Source of the DNA: Candidatus Babeliales bacterium
GTDB lineage: Bacteria; Babelota; Babeliae; Babelales; Vermiphilaceae
Assembly (NCBI GenBank): GCA_020050795.1
Contig: JAGVKD010000017.1
Coordinates: forward strand, 1-39,032
Direction of reading: 5' to 3'
DNA: 39,032 nt
Below the pieces are notes generated by a model. That model worked only from the letters and a program-made list of their open reading frames with translations, made no database searches and was not told the origin of the DNA. The translations under genes were made by a program, and so were the position numbers. The number at the start of each line of letters is the position of its first letter. Within the stretch, counting starts at the first letter, position 1. This document shows positions 1-7,680 of this stretch, piece by piece.

Positions 1-190
1 GTTCATCCTGCTGCAATTTCTTAATGAAAGTAGCAAAGGTTTGAACTTTGAAAGATCTATTTCCTGATGATCCATTGAAAATTCCCTGATGCATGGCATA
101 TGCCTGCGCATAAACATCTCGTGATTTTTCTTGTTGCATTGCACAACAGACACTGGGCATAAGAAATAGCGCCAGCCATAACTTTTTCAT
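1..190 (-). CDS. Small exported protein, C-terminus outside window (paralogue 1 of 3)
   Basis: The ATG lies at 188-190 and 63 codons are readable before the window edge. The product starts with a Lys-Lys signal peptide ending in PSVCCAMQQ, so the mature chain probably starts at or next to the Met. The next part (AYAMHQGIFNGSSG, then FATFIKKL) matches the pattern of the next two genes, which read MHDTIRSGS and MHDKIRSLS followed by a helix ending in an IxxL-type segment. I read it as a member of the same tandem family. Function is unknown; export to the periplasm or beyond is inferred from the signal peptide. Confidence 0.75.
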   Translation of the reverse strand, partial: MKKLWLALFLMPSVCCAMQQEKSRDVYAQAYAMHQGIFNGSSGNRSFKVQTFATFIKKLQQDE

Positions 191-216
191 ACAATTCCTG
201 AAAGAAAAATAATGAT

Positions 217-597
217 TTACTGGATAAAACAACATTTATTTTTTTGAGCGCGCCGCTCTTCAGCTTTTTTGTTAGCCAGTAGGCGCAGAACTTGCGTCTC
301 TTGAAAGCCCCAAATCCTAACACGATCCGGTTCTTCCACGCCCTGTAATATCTTCATAGGCTGCCAACACTGTTCTGGGGTTTGCCTGAATAAAACTACA
401 CTATCTTCAGTTGGCAGGGCATTGACATAGTCAATCAGTTCATTAATTGCCTTTTTTTGATCCGCCTCATTCAGTGATCCTGATCGAATGGTATCATGCA
501 TTGTTTTCACCATAGCAAAGTGATAATCCATTGCGCGCGCTGATTGCATAGCACAAACACTCAGCACAAAAAAGATTCCTTGCAACAATTTTTTCAT
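217..597 (-). CDS. Small exported protein ending in CFIQ (paralogue 2 of 3)
   Basis: This is a 126-residue protein of no known family. I chose the ATG at 595-597 (MKKLLQGIFF) over an upstream in-frame codon because it puts the signal peptide at the N-terminus. The signal peptide probably ends at SARA before MDYHF. The mature part is short, charged and mostly helical, with the motif MHDTIRSGSLNEAD shared with its two neighbours. The last residues are KNKCCFIQ. C-F-I-Q fits the eukaryotic CaaX prenylation pattern, and the neighbour at 615-977 ends in a comparable way. The gene lies 17 bases downstream of that neighbour and is likely cotranscribed. A host-directed role is speculation. Confidence 0.8.
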   Translation of the reverse strand: MKKLLQGIFFVLSVCAMQSARAMDYHFAMVKTMHDTIRSGSLNEADQKKAINELIDYVNALPTEDSVVLFRQTPEQCWQPMKILQGVEEPDRVRIWGFQETQVLRLLANKKAEERRAQKNKCCFIQ

Positions 598-614
598 TCG
601 AAAATCCCGATTAA

Positions 615-977
615 TTATTGAATGCCACAGCACTTGTTTTCAGCAGCTATTCTTGCCCGCTCTTGCTGAAGCGTCTGATGATCGATCTCTAACTTTCTCC
701 ATAATTTAACTTGCTCTTCAGGTCCGCACATCGCCAAGCATCTCGCGCGTGCTCCACATGGACCAAGGGCTCTATAATACGCTTGCTCGTCACAGATTCT
801 TAACTTCTCAATATAAGCAACAAGCTCATTAATTTCTTTTGCCTTTTCATCACCCCAGCTCAATGATCGGATTTTGTCATGCATCTCTTTCACAAGAGCA
901 CGAGGATCCGTTTGGACTTGTTGCATCGCACAACAAAAAGTAGGCATTACTAACAACGCCAAATAAAACATTTTCAT
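615..977 (-). CDS. Small exported protein ending in CGIQ (paralogue 3 of 3)
   Basis: The product is 120 residues. It has a signal peptide (MKMFYLALLVMPTFCCA) followed by MQQVQTDP. It is clearly homologous to the two downstream genes: ALVKEMHDKIRSLSWGDEKA, then a helix NELVAYIEKL. Four Cys lie in the mature half (an RICDEQ segment, a CGARARCLAMCG cluster) besides the C-terminal pair in NKCCGIQ. The last four residues, C-G-I-Q, are CaaX-like. Function is unknown. Tandem duplication explains the cluster of three genes at 1-977. The 68 bases upstream contain only AT-rich sequence. Confidence 0.8.
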   Translation of the reverse strand: MKMFYLALLVMPTFCCAMQQVQTDPRALVKEMHDKIRSLSWGDEKAKEINELVAYIEKLRICDEQAYYRALGPCGARARCLAMCGPEEQVKLWRKLEIDHQTLQQERARIAAENKCCGIQ

Positions 978-1045
978 ATAAATCTCTTTAATAAAAAAAT
1001 ACCACTAGTATCTAAAATACCGTATATTTTAAATACTTTAAACAG

Positions 1046-1801
1046 TTATTGTGCGATAGATGTTACCTGCACAATAAGCTCCATCAAATCTGAACCTTCC
1101 ATCGTGATATTTTTTTCCGATTCTATAGACATACTTCTTTTGGACAGCCTGGGCACCGTTGGAGAATCCTCCACTATTTCTTCTATGATTATTTCTACCT
1201 CTTCTTCTGTCCCACTCGAAGGAGGTGGAGATTCTGATCCATAACTGGATGATGGATCATTGTCTGGCGCGGCTTGCGATGCATCAGCAACACACGGCCG
1301 ACTTTCCGGATTGACACGAAGCCGCACTGCATCCAGCATGAGCCCCACGGCACTATCCATCTGCGCATTTGGACCGACTAACTTGGCAAGTTCTGGGCCA
1401 CCCATTTTATCTATAAATTCCATAAGTTTATGAAAGCGATAGGTCAATACCCCAATTGCTGCTGCTTTAGGATCACCTTTAAAGAGGCTCTTATAACAAA
1501 CCAATACCTCTGGCGAGCGTGGCAGCTTACTGACTACCGCCTCGCTGCTAGGAAAGCGTTCTGCTGGCATATCAAGCAAGTGTGAAATCGTAGATAGATA
1601 TAATTGCGCCACGCCATTGCGCTTTTCAAGCAGGGTGTGAATGGGATATTCTTGCAATTGTGATTCTCTGACTTGAAGATCTCGTAGTCGCAAGGCCTGT
1701 GAGGTAAAAAAAGATAATGGTTTATCGTCTGACTCCATACCAAAAGACGATACCGCAGACATGCATGCCAGAATGGCATACACCAAATGAGTTGTGCGCA
1801 T
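1046..1801 (-). CDS. Exported protein of unknown function with an acidic, Ser/Pro-rich tail
   Basis: The product is 251 residues from the ATG at 1799-1801, which has a GGGGGAG Shine-Dalgarno four bases upstream; a longer start at 1819 would bury the signal peptide. The signal peptide ends at SSFG before MESDD. Residues about 25-160 look helical and globular (LLDMPAERFPSSEAV, then KLMEFIDKMGGPELA). From about residue 175 the chain becomes low-complexity: a Ser/Pro run, then a strongly acidic stretch (EEEVEIIIEEIVEDS). I recognise no domain. It is on the same strand as the small-protein cluster downstream and pth upstream. Confidence 0.7.
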   Translation of the reverse strand: MRTTHLVYAILACMSAVSSFGMESDDKPLSFFTSQALRLRDLQVRESQLQEYPIHTLLEKRNGVAQLYLSTISHLLDMPAERFPSSEAVVSKLPRSPEVLVCYKSLFKGDPKAAAIGVLTYRFHKLMEFIDKMGGPELAKLVGPNAQMDSAVGLMLDAVRLRVNPESRPCVADASQAAPDNDPSSSYGSESPPPSSGTEEEVEIIIEEIVEDSPTVPRLSKRSMSIESEKNITMEGSDLMELIVQVTSIAQ

Positions 1802-1850
1802 AGCTCCCCCCTTGTGCACAAAAAATAAGAAATGTTCTGATCCCTAAAAT

Positions 1851-2387
1851 CTAGAATAAATCTTCGATGCTTGAAACCGCATCATCAATAACCATTTCAA
1901 GCTTATCTTGTTCTTGTGGCGCAAAATTGCTCAGCACATAATCGGGCACATCCTCTTTTCGCTCTGGTCTGCCAATGCCAAAACGAAGTCGTGCAAAATC
2001 TGCGCCGCATGCATCGATGAGCGACCGCAGTCCGTTGTGTCCTCGGTGACTACCACCCACTTTGAATGCCAGGCTTCCAAATGGTTTTTCAAGCTCATCA
2101 TGAACCACTAAAATATTTTCGGCTTTTATGCCCTTCTTTGCCAAATAAGGAATCACTTCGCCTGAAGAATTCATAAACGTTGTTGGTTTTATCACGATGA
2201 TTGGCTTGCCATGAATCTCCACTTGAGCAGTGAGCATATTTCCTGTTTCTTTCCAACCACCACCGCAACGATCAACCAAAGCATCCACAATACGAAAGCC
2301 AATGTTGTGCCGATGTTTCACAAATCGGGGCCCTGGATTGCCCAATCCAATAATCGCTTTAATTTCTTTATTTTTTATTTCTTCCAC
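1851..2387 (-). CDS. pth: Peptidyl-tRNA hydrolase
   Basis: This enzyme hydrolyses the ester bond of peptidyl-tRNA released from stalled ribosomes, recycling tRNA in the cytoplasm. Family marks are all present: IIGLGNPGPRF at the N-terminus, the catalytic His in KHRHNIGF, the substrate-binding Asn in TFMNSSGE, and HDELEKPFG followed by GGSHRGHNGLRSL. Length (178 residues) is normal. I prefer the GTG at 2385-2387, preceded by AGAGG at 7-base spacing and giving a standard N-terminus; an alternative GTG at 2421-2423 overlaps the stop codon of prs. The gene follows prs closely and is probably in one operon with it. It complements the tmRNA/SmpB rescue genes at 10.2-11.1 kb. Confidence 0.95.
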   Translation of the reverse strand: MEEIKNKEIKAIIGLGNPGPRFVKHRHNIGFRIVDALVDRCGGGWKETGNMLTAQVEIHGKPIIVIKPTTFMNSSGEVIPYLAKKGIKAENILVVHDELEKPFGSLAFKVGGSHRGHNGLRSLIDACGADFARLRFGIGRPERKEDVPDYVLSNFAPQEQDKLEMVIDDAVSSIEDLF

Positions 2388-2419
2388 GATACTGCCTCTG
2401 CTGATCACATGCGCAACGA

Positions 2420-3319
2420 TCACAACACCGCAGAAACATGGTGTGCAATCACTTCGCTCACATCAAATATATCTATGTTTTTAGTATGACGAACCGGAAT
2501 TGAATTTGATACAAAAACGGTGTCAAATCCGCTTTTTTGAATTTTTTCGCATGCATTTCCCGAAAGCACCGGATGCACAAAATACCCAAACACTTTCTCA
2601 AACCCTTCGCGCTTGAGCACATCACACACATTGATCGCAGTGCCGCCCGTATCGATAATGTCATCAACGATGATTGCTACCTTGCCATCACTCACACCAC
2701 TGTGCCCGATCACTCGTGTTTTGTCTGATGCATATCGTTCCTTTTGAAACACCATTGTGCTGACACCCAGTGGCTTTGCAATCTCGGTGGCCATACTTTC
2801 TGCGCCATCATCGGGAGCCACGATACAAAGAGACTGATCAGAAATAGTATTCCGAATATGCTGCGCAATATAATCACGCAATAAAATATCGTGCACCGGA
2901 ATTGAGAAAAAATCTTTGAATGCTGGTTCATGAAGTTCAAGAATGAAAATTTCATCCAACCCGGCTCGCTCGAGCATTTGTGCAATCACCCACGCATGTC
3001 CTGATTTTCCGGTTGCTTTGCTCAATTCTTGGCGAGAATAACCCATGTAGGGGATCACACCAATCACACGCGCTGCGCCCGCATTTTTTAATTCATGCAC
3101 AAGGAATGGAACTAACAATGTTGTTTCATTAACGGGAGCGCATGTCGATTGCACCACAATCACCGTTTGTCCGCGAAAGCAGAAAGGATCTTCAAGTGCC
3201 ACGTGAACTTCCCCATCGGAAAAAACAACGGGGGGACAAAGTGCAAGAGGAAGATTCAACCGCTGCGCTACTCGTGCAGCAAGTTGAGTTTGATCAGTTA
3301 AGGCGGCAACAATTGGCAC
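2420..3319 (-). CDS. prs: Ribose-phosphate pyrophosphokinase (PRPP synthase), divergent
   Basis: Prs makes PRPP from ribose 5-phosphate and ATP, feeding nucleotide synthesis including the OPRT step encoded at 34.8 kb. Recognisable parts are FSDGEVHV near the N-terminus, CAPVNETTLLVPFLV, the flexible-loop region IPYMGYSRQE, a His in LELHEPAFKDFF, and the PRPP loop VDDIIDTGGTA. The protein is 299 residues, slightly short. Several usually strict positions differ from typical bacterial Prs (RQE for RQD, ELHEP for DLHAG, PDDGA for PDVGG), so it is a divergent member; activity is expected but not certain. The start is a GTG at 3317-3319 with a strong AGGAG five bases upstream. Confidence 0.88.
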   Translation of the reverse strand: MPIVAALTDQTQLAARVAQRLNLPLALCPPVVFSDGEVHVALEDPFCFRGQTVIVVQSTCAPVNETTLLVPFLVHELKNAGAARVIGVIPYMGYSRQELSKATGKSGHAWVIAQMLERAGLDEIFILELHEPAFKDFFSIPVHDILLRDYIAQHIRNTISDQSLCIVAPDDGAESMATEIAKPLGVSTMVFQKERYASDKTRVIGHSGVSDGKVAIIVDDIIDTGGTAINVCDVLKREGFEKVFGYFVHPVLSGNACEKIQKSGFDTVFVSNSIPVRHTKNIDIFDVSEVIAHHVSAVL

Positions 3320-3335
3320 TGCAGCTCCTTTTTAT

Positions 3336-3881
3336 CTATAAGTCCTTCAAATCTTTTTTTTTACCGAAAGAGAAAAGTCTTTGCCAGCACACACAGCAAG
3401 CGCCTTGTTCAAGTTCCTCCACTGCATTGCCATCTGGCAATTGTGGCACCACAATACTGATGCGTTCAGGAGAGTAAGTCTGTTGCCAAATCAAATTTTC
3501 TTCTTCCGCTATCGCATGCTCAATAGATTCTGGCACTGGCGCCGACAGATCATTAGCTTCAAATGATTTTTTAATATGCCGCAAATCAACAAGCGATAGA
3601 AATTTAACTGACCGTGTTGCGACTGGGTTGCTGTTGTTCATCCAAAGGGTAACCCGCACCGATGGTTTTTGTTCCTTACACCAGTCACCGACCGCTCCTT
3701 GAAACGACGCGTCAAATACATTCGAACCTTTCAGCTCTTGATTATCCATTCGCTGCCGTAGATGTTCAATCAGCGCTTGGCGAACCGGTCCCTTCTCCTG
3801 TGGATTAGAGGCCGCAGCTCGCTCCATGGAGAATGCGAATGAATATGATACAAGCACTAGTAACAACAAATAATATTTCAT
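3336..3881 (-). CDS. Exported protein of unknown function
   Basis: The product is 181 residues. The ATG at 3879-3881 has AAGAGG six bases upstream; a TTG two codons earlier would abut that site and is rejected. The signal peptide MKYYLLLLVLVSYSFAFS precedes MERAAAS. The mature part has a predicted helical segment (ALIEHLRQRMDNQELKG), then VGDWCKEQKPSVRVTLWM, and a Cys cluster near the end (GACCVCWQRLF) followed by a basic tail. No family recognised. It is only 16 bases upstream of prs and may share its transcript. Confidence 0.72.
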   Translation of the reverse strand: MKYYLLLLVLVSYSFAFSMERAAASNPQEKGPVRQALIEHLRQRMDNQELKGSNVFDASFQGAVGDWCKEQKPSVRVTLWMNNSNPVATRSVKFLSLVDLRHIKKSFEANDLSAPVPESIEHAIAEEENLIWQQTYSPERISIVVPQLPDGNAVEELEQGACCVCWQRLFSFGKKKDLKDL

Positions 3882-3906
3882 GCTCAACCTCTTAGAGAGA
3901 ATTTAC

Positions 3907-3935
3907 AAAAAAAGGCAGCTCATGCTGCCTTTTAA
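3907..3935 (-). terminator. Intrinsic terminator of skp
   Basis: A nine-base-pair stem AAAGGCAGC/GCTGCCTTT with a four-base loop is followed on the minus strand by a run of T. It lies about 22 bases after the skp stop codon and before the start of the next gene. Confidence 0.85.
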
Positions 3936-3956
3936 ATTTACAAAACTATCTGCGCA

Positions 3957-4595
3957 TTATGCAGTGACTTTTTTGTCATCTTTTTTCGCTGCTTGCGCTA
4001 ATTTTACGCTTTCAGCTGGTGCTTTTTTATTGCTCGCAAGTTGGATCTTACGTTCGCTGTCCATTTCTTTGACTAAGCTTGAAGTATAGTTCGCTTTGTT
4101 TTCAACATAAAGAACGCGACCGGTTGATGTATCCACCACTGCGTCTAATTTTTGGCTTTTTGCAACTTTGGTGATTGCTTGCTCAACTTCTTTGCCAAGT
4201 GCATCAGTCACTTTTTGCATTGCAAGCTTCATTTCCATTTCAGCTTCTTCGCCACGAGCTTTCAATTCACGTTCCGCTTTTGCCAAACGTTTTTGCTCAG
4301 CCTCACGCGCAGAGTCACTCATAGTTGCTTGTTTGGTTTGAAAATCGCTCGCCTCTTTCATCAATTTTTCTTGAGAAGTGCGCAATTCATTCGCAAGTTT
4401 TTCCTGCGTTTTTTGCAAGTCTTCGCTCGCTTTTTTGCCTGAATCTGATTCACGCATCGCAGAGAAAGAATCCACAAAGCCAATATTCAAATCGCTGCTT
4501 AATGAAGTGATTGATGGTGCTTTGCTCACAGATGTTTCTGCTAAAGCGATTGGCGCAGACAACAAGAGCGCTAAGCTCAATGCATTTTTTTTCAT
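3957..4595 (-). CDS. skp: Periplasmic chaperone Skp/OmpH family
   Basis: Skp holds unfolded outer-membrane proteins after Sec export and hands them to the BAM machine, so its presence implies a Gram-negative envelope. The start is ATG 4593-4595 (MKKNALSLALLLSAP) with signal peptidase site ALA before ETS. The mature protein opens with a beta strand (LNIGFVDSFSAM), then a long charged coiled coil (about residues 50-140, KLANELRTSQEKLMKEASDF and onward), then VAKSQKLDAVVDTSTGRVLY, the second conserved strand region. A Lys/Ala-rich tail (about 190-212) follows. Length 212 is slightly longer than E. coli Skp because of that tail. It has its own terminator. Confidence 0.9.
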   Translation of the reverse strand: MKKNALSLALLLSAPIALAETSVSKAPSITSLSSDLNIGFVDSFSAMRESDSGKKASEDLQKTQEKLANELRTSQEKLMKEASDFQTKQATMSDSAREAEQKRLAKAERELKARGEEAEMEMKLAMQKVTDALGKEVEQAITKVAKSQKLDAVVDTSTGRVLYVENKANYTSSLVKEMDSERKIQLASNKKAPAESVKLAQAAKKDDKKVTA

Positions 4596-4840
4596 AATAA
4601 ATCCCTTTCGTTTGATATTCATTTGGTTATACAACTTTACTGATCCGTCCCGATTAGTCAACCTAACCTACTCGATAATCACAATTGGTCCGGATGCAGA
4701 AATAACTACCAATCGTGAACCGAAAGCGATAGTGCTTTGCATAAATAGCAGATGAATAATAGCGAATTGCTAAAAAAAGTACAAATGGTATGGCAATGAT
4801 TTTTTGATATGAGAGCGCGAGAGGATGAGAAAAAACGGAC

Positions 4841-4877
4841 AATAAAAAAAGCCCGCTTTTTTAAGCGGACTTTTTTA
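4841..4877 (-). terminator. Intrinsic terminator of the 60-residue gene
   Basis: On the minus strand AGTCCGCTT pairs with AAGCGGGCT (one U-G pair) and is followed by seven T. On the plus strand the same position is a C-A mismatch, which indicates minus-strand use. It directly follows the stop codon at 4880. Confidence 0.85.
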
Positions 4878-4879
4878 CT

Positions 4880-5062
4880 TTAGCTTTCGTCATCTTGTAG
4901 CTCCATCAGACGTTCTACATCTGGCTGGACACAAGAGCGAATCGCTTCTTCCAGATCTTCCCATTCCCGCGGGGATGCGCCGCGCTCCTTATAGAGAGCA
5001 AGCAACAAGCCGAGTTTATGAGTCGCATCATTACAACATTCGGAAAGTGATCGATTATTCAT
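4880..5062 (-). CDS. Small acidic protein of unknown function (60 aa)
   Basis: I chose the ATG at 5060-5062 (MNNRSLSECC) because a GGGGGG Shine-Dalgarno lies four bases upstream of it; the in-frame ATG four codons earlier overlaps that site. There is no signal peptide, so it is probably cytosolic. The chain is predicted to be two helices (HKLGLLLALYKERG and WEDLEEAIRSCV) with three Cys. It has its own terminator, which supports a real monocistronic gene. No family recognised. Confidence 0.65.
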   Translation of the reverse strand: MNNRSLSECCNDATHKLGLLLALYKERGASPREWEDLEEAIRSCVQPDVERLMELQDDES

Positions 5063-5196
5063 GGTACCCCCCATTTTTCGATCAGATACACACTACACTA
5101 CTTTACACTTTACCAAAAAAGGATCCGCCCAAACAACGAATGCACGAGCATTTGAAAGTCTGAGCGGAAATTTTTATAAACTATCGTAATGTATTA

Positions 5197-5730
5197 TTAC
5201 GCAGATTCAGCTAAATTTTTCAAGTTTTGAAGACTTTGTTCAAACATACCGCCCATCATGCGGTCCATAAATAAGCCCATCCAACGAGAAATTGGATTGT
5301 TGCCTGTCTGGCCTACATCGATCCAACGAACAAGTGTGCCACCTTCAACTGGCGTGAAGAGAATTTGACCGCGCAATGTGGCGTCATATTTGTGCATAGT
5401 CAAATCAAATTCGATGCCTTCTTTTGGATCAGCTTTAACAATCGTTTGTGAACCGTCACCCATTGTTGCCGATGTCCACGCACGAGTTGCGCCAACGCCG
5501 GATTCTGGTCCTGAAGATGAATAGACCGAGTCTGAATATGCCGCATCAAAGGCACTCCATTGTGGCCAGCCCGTATTAAAATTGGCTACCAATGAATAAA
5601 CTTTTTCTGGGGAAGCATTGATGGTGATAGATCGCTCAACTTTCCATTCTGATGGAAGCAGAAAACTGATACCCACGAGCGCTGCTACGATTAACACAAG
5701 CCCGAATAACAAACGCATAAAAAAATTCAT
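5197..5730 (-). CDS. Membrane-anchored SRPBCC (START/Bet v 1-like) protein
   Basis: The product is 177 residues: one N-terminal transmembrane helix (MRLLFGLVLIVAALVGISFL) and then a SRPBCC fold, recognised by WKVERSITINASPEKVYSLV, WPQWSAFD, GVGATRAWTS and RWIDVGQT. The fold forms a hydrophobic cavity that binds lipids or other small hydrophobic ligands; the actual ligand cannot be told from sequence. The predicted orientation puts the domain outside the cytoplasm or at the membrane surface. The ATG at 5728-5730 has GGAG five bases upstream. About 190 bases of AT-rich sequence separate it from the divergent sbtA-like gene, a shared promoter region. Confidence 0.82.
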   Translation of the reverse strand: MNFFMRLLFGLVLIVAALVGISFLLPSEWKVERSITINASPEKVYSLVANFNTGWPQWSAFDAAYSDSVYSSSGPESGVGATRAWTSATMGDGSQTIVKADPKEGIEFDLTMHKYDATLRGQILFTPVEGGTLVRWIDVGQTGNNPISRWMGLFMDRMMGGMFEQSLQNLKNLAESA

Positions 5731-5923
5731 GTAAACTCCGTATATTAAAGATTATTTTCCTTATGGACCTACACTTTATAATAGCACCATTTCATCAAAA
5801 TCCTATTACAAAGAGGCAAAAATAATGCACAATGAAATGAGGGAAAAAATAGCTTCTGTTTTACTACAATAAAAACTGGTTCAGAGCTATTGCATTTTTG
5901 GGGCCTTAAACAATCGAGTTTGT

Positions 5924-6892
5924 ATGAATACCGTTATACAAATCATCACCAATCCCGCCGTTATAAGCTTGGGCATAGGATTTTTTTGGGGGTTATATAG
6001 AACTCTCCAAATTCCTGCCGCTCTCATCGACTTGGTATCGCTCTATCTGATTTTTAGCATTGGTCTGAAAGGTGGCATGTGCTTGGGCGTCACCAATGTG
6101 TGCACCCCACCATTGATCACCCTTGCGCTCTGCGGGGCAGTGATTGGATTTATTCAGCCATTCATTTATTTTTTCATACTCAAAAAATCAACAACACTCG
6201 ATAGACAAACTGCTGCGGTGATCGCATCACAATATGGATCGATTAGCATTGTCACTTTTCTGACCGTAATCACTTTTTTGAATCAACAGGAAATTGTTTA
6301 TGATACATTTATGTCCGCTCTCGCGGGGATCATGGAAATACCGGCAATTTTTAGTGGATTGTTATTGCTAAAAAGTGCACACGTGAAACGCAAAACATTA
6401 TTACAATCATGTCTGAAAACATTGTATGAAATAATGTCCTCAAAAAAAATAAGTTTCATCTTTATCGGATTTTTTGTTGGATTTCTTCTCAGGGACCATC
6501 AAGGATTCATAATCCCGACAATCATTCTATGGCCATTCACGCTCATGCTCATACTCTTCATGATCAATACGGGCATCAAGATCGCGCAACAACGGGCACA
6601 TATATACCAGTTCACCTGGCAGCTCATCGCCTTTGCACTCTACACACCAATCATCAGCGGATGCGGTGCACTGCTGCTGTGCTATTTTCTACACATTCAA
6701 CTCGGCACAGGAGTTTTGTTTGCAATATTGGTTGGCAGTGCTTCCTATATCGCCGTTCCGGCAATAATGTCCACCCACGCACCGCACGCGAAAGAAGCAA
6801 TCTACTTGCCACTCGCATTGGGCATTACCCTGCCATTGAATCTCATATTCGGCATTCCATTGTTCTACTGGATTGCTCGCATGCTGCTCTAA
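5924..6892 (+). CDS. sbtA: SbtA-type sodium-dependent bicarbonate permease
   Basis: This is a 322-residue polytopic membrane protein with about ten hydrophobic segments, the length expected of SbtA (formerly DUF897). Characteristic segments are SIGLKGGMCLG (about 47-57), DRQTAAVIASQYGSISIVTF (about 99-118, usual form DAAAIAATYGSVSVVTF), ALAGIMEIPAIFSGLLL, and VGSASYIAVPAIMSTHAPHA near the C-terminus followed by LALGITLPLNLIFGIPL. SbtA imports bicarbonate with sodium in cyanobacteria; the substrate here is inferred from family only. No PII-like sbtB gene is adjacent. An intrinsic terminator follows at 6913. No clear Shine-Dalgarno precedes the ATG. Confidence 0.88.
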   Translation: MNTVIQIITNPAVISLGIGFFWGLYRTLQIPAALIDLVSLYLIFSIGLKGGMCLGVTNVCTPPLITLALCGAVIGFIQPFIYFFILKKSTTLDRQTAAVIASQYGSISIVTFLTVITFLNQQEIVYDTFMSALAGIMEIPAIFSGLLLLKSAHVKRKTLLQSCLKTLYEIMSSKKISFIFIGFFVGFLLRDHQGFIIPTIILWPFTLMLILFMINTGIKIAQQRAHIYQFTWQLIAFALYTPIISGCGALLLCYFLHIQLGTGVLFAILVGSASYIAVPAIMSTHAPHAKEAIYLPLALGITLPLNLIFGIPLFYWIARMLL

Positions 6893-6912
6893 AAAGATTC
6901 TGTTACAAGCAC

Positions 6913-6946
6913 AAAAAAAGCTCCCCGTAATTGGGGAGCTTTTTTT
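6913..6946. terminator. Bidirectional terminator between convergent genes
   Basis: An AAGCTCCCC/GGGGAGCTT stem with a six-base loop has A7 on one side and T7 on the other. It sits between the sbtA-like gene (+) and the exported-protein gene at 6972 (-) and can serve both. Confidence 0.9.
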
Positions 6947-6971
6947 AAACACTTTAATACTATTGCTGTTT

Positions 6972-7340
6972 TTAAAAAGGATATCGTTGCTTGACAACCT
7001 GTTCAAACCCAACAATCTTTTCTTTCAGTCGAGCAACGGTTGCCTTACCTGCGAAGGTAGGAATCCGTAATATTGGTTGAGTAAGCTGACAATCGTTAAC
7101 CCATATCGATCGATCAATTTTTTTCTCTGCATCAATTTTAAATTCGCCCGTTTTTAGATCTTTAACCACTTTTGTGACGACACATTGTCTAGCATCTTTA
7201 ATACAGCATCTTTCGTAAAGATAGAATGTACCAACTATTTGATTTGTTTCAGGATAGTAGGCTACAGCCATATTTGCATCCATGGCGCAAACTGAGCTGG
7301 CATACATCGAAACACATAACAAAAGTAATTTTTTATTCAT
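6972..7340 (-). CDS. Small exported protein of unknown function
   Basis: The product is 122 residues from ATG 7338-7340 (MNKKLLLLCVSMYASSVCA), with the presumed cleavage before MDANMA. The mature part appears beta-rich, with repeated short strands (YYPETNQIVGTFYLYERCC, KIDRSIWVND) and four Cys that could form disulfides in the periplasm. No family recognised. The upstream 90 bases hold a perfect 14-base palindrome at 7407-7420. Confidence 0.7.
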   Translation of the reverse strand: MNKKLLLLCVSMYASSVCAMDANMAVAYYPETNQIVGTFYLYERCCIKDARQCVVTKVVKDLKTGEFKIDAEKKIDRSIWVNDCQLTQPILRIPTFAGKATVARLKEKIVGFEQVVKQRYPF

Positions 7341-7406
7341 TATAATAATCTTAAAAGGCTTAATCATTCCCATATTCAGCGTGCCTGACCGGGGCTAGAT
7401 TGTCAA

Positions 7407-7420
7407 AATCCCTAGGGATT
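7407..7420. promoter_or_regulatory. Perfect 14-bp palindrome AATCCCTAGGGATT
   Basis: The palindrome is perfect, without a loop, and lies 67 bases upstream of the start at 7340 and just beyond the terminator of the 52-residue gene. The shape suits a homodimer operator, but no regulator is identified and chance is possible. Confidence 0.3.
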
Positions 7421-7429
7421 GATATGGGT

Positions 7430-7463
7430 AAAAAAAAGTAACCCCTCTAGAGAAAGGGGCTAC
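7430..7463 (-). terminator. Intrinsic terminator of the 52-residue gene
   Basis: On the minus strand GTAGCCCCT pairs with AGGGGTTAC (one G-U pair), followed by eight T. It lies 32 bases after the stop codon at 7495. Confidence 0.85.
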
Positions 7464-7494
7464 TAATATCTGGAAAAAATTCTGATTTTTATGC

Positions 7495-7653
7495 TCAGCC
7501 CTTGCGCCTTCCTGCTGCCGCATGGCGCGCTCGAATGCTTGCCTCTGCGTTTGCCTTGCTATCTGAGTGGGCAATAACGCTCCATTTTCCATTTTCAAAT
7601 TTTAAGATTGGCCAACCTTTTGTTTTCGTCTTTTTACCAACTTTATATGGCAT
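7495..7653 (-). CDS. Small basic protein (52 aa)
   Basis: This short gene reads MPYKVGKKTKTKGWPILKF, then ENGKWSVIAHSDSKANAEA and SIRARHAAAGRRKG. The ATG is at 7651-7653 with GGAGG four bases upstream, and a good terminator follows at 7430-7463, so this is a complete small transcription unit. The chain is very basic, with a beta-like first half (KGWPILKFENGKWSV) and a helix (SKANAEASIRARHAAA). This resembles the small proteins of pattern MPYKV...KWxV...THxTKxKAxAQxRA common in phages and small genomes, but I cannot assign a function. Longer open frames on either strand here are shadows. Confidence 0.72.
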   Translation of the reverse strand: MPYKVGKKTKTKGWPILKFENGKWSVIAHSDSKANAEASIRARHAAAGRRKG

Positions 7654-7680
7654 ACAACCTCCACAATTAGATTTTACTAC

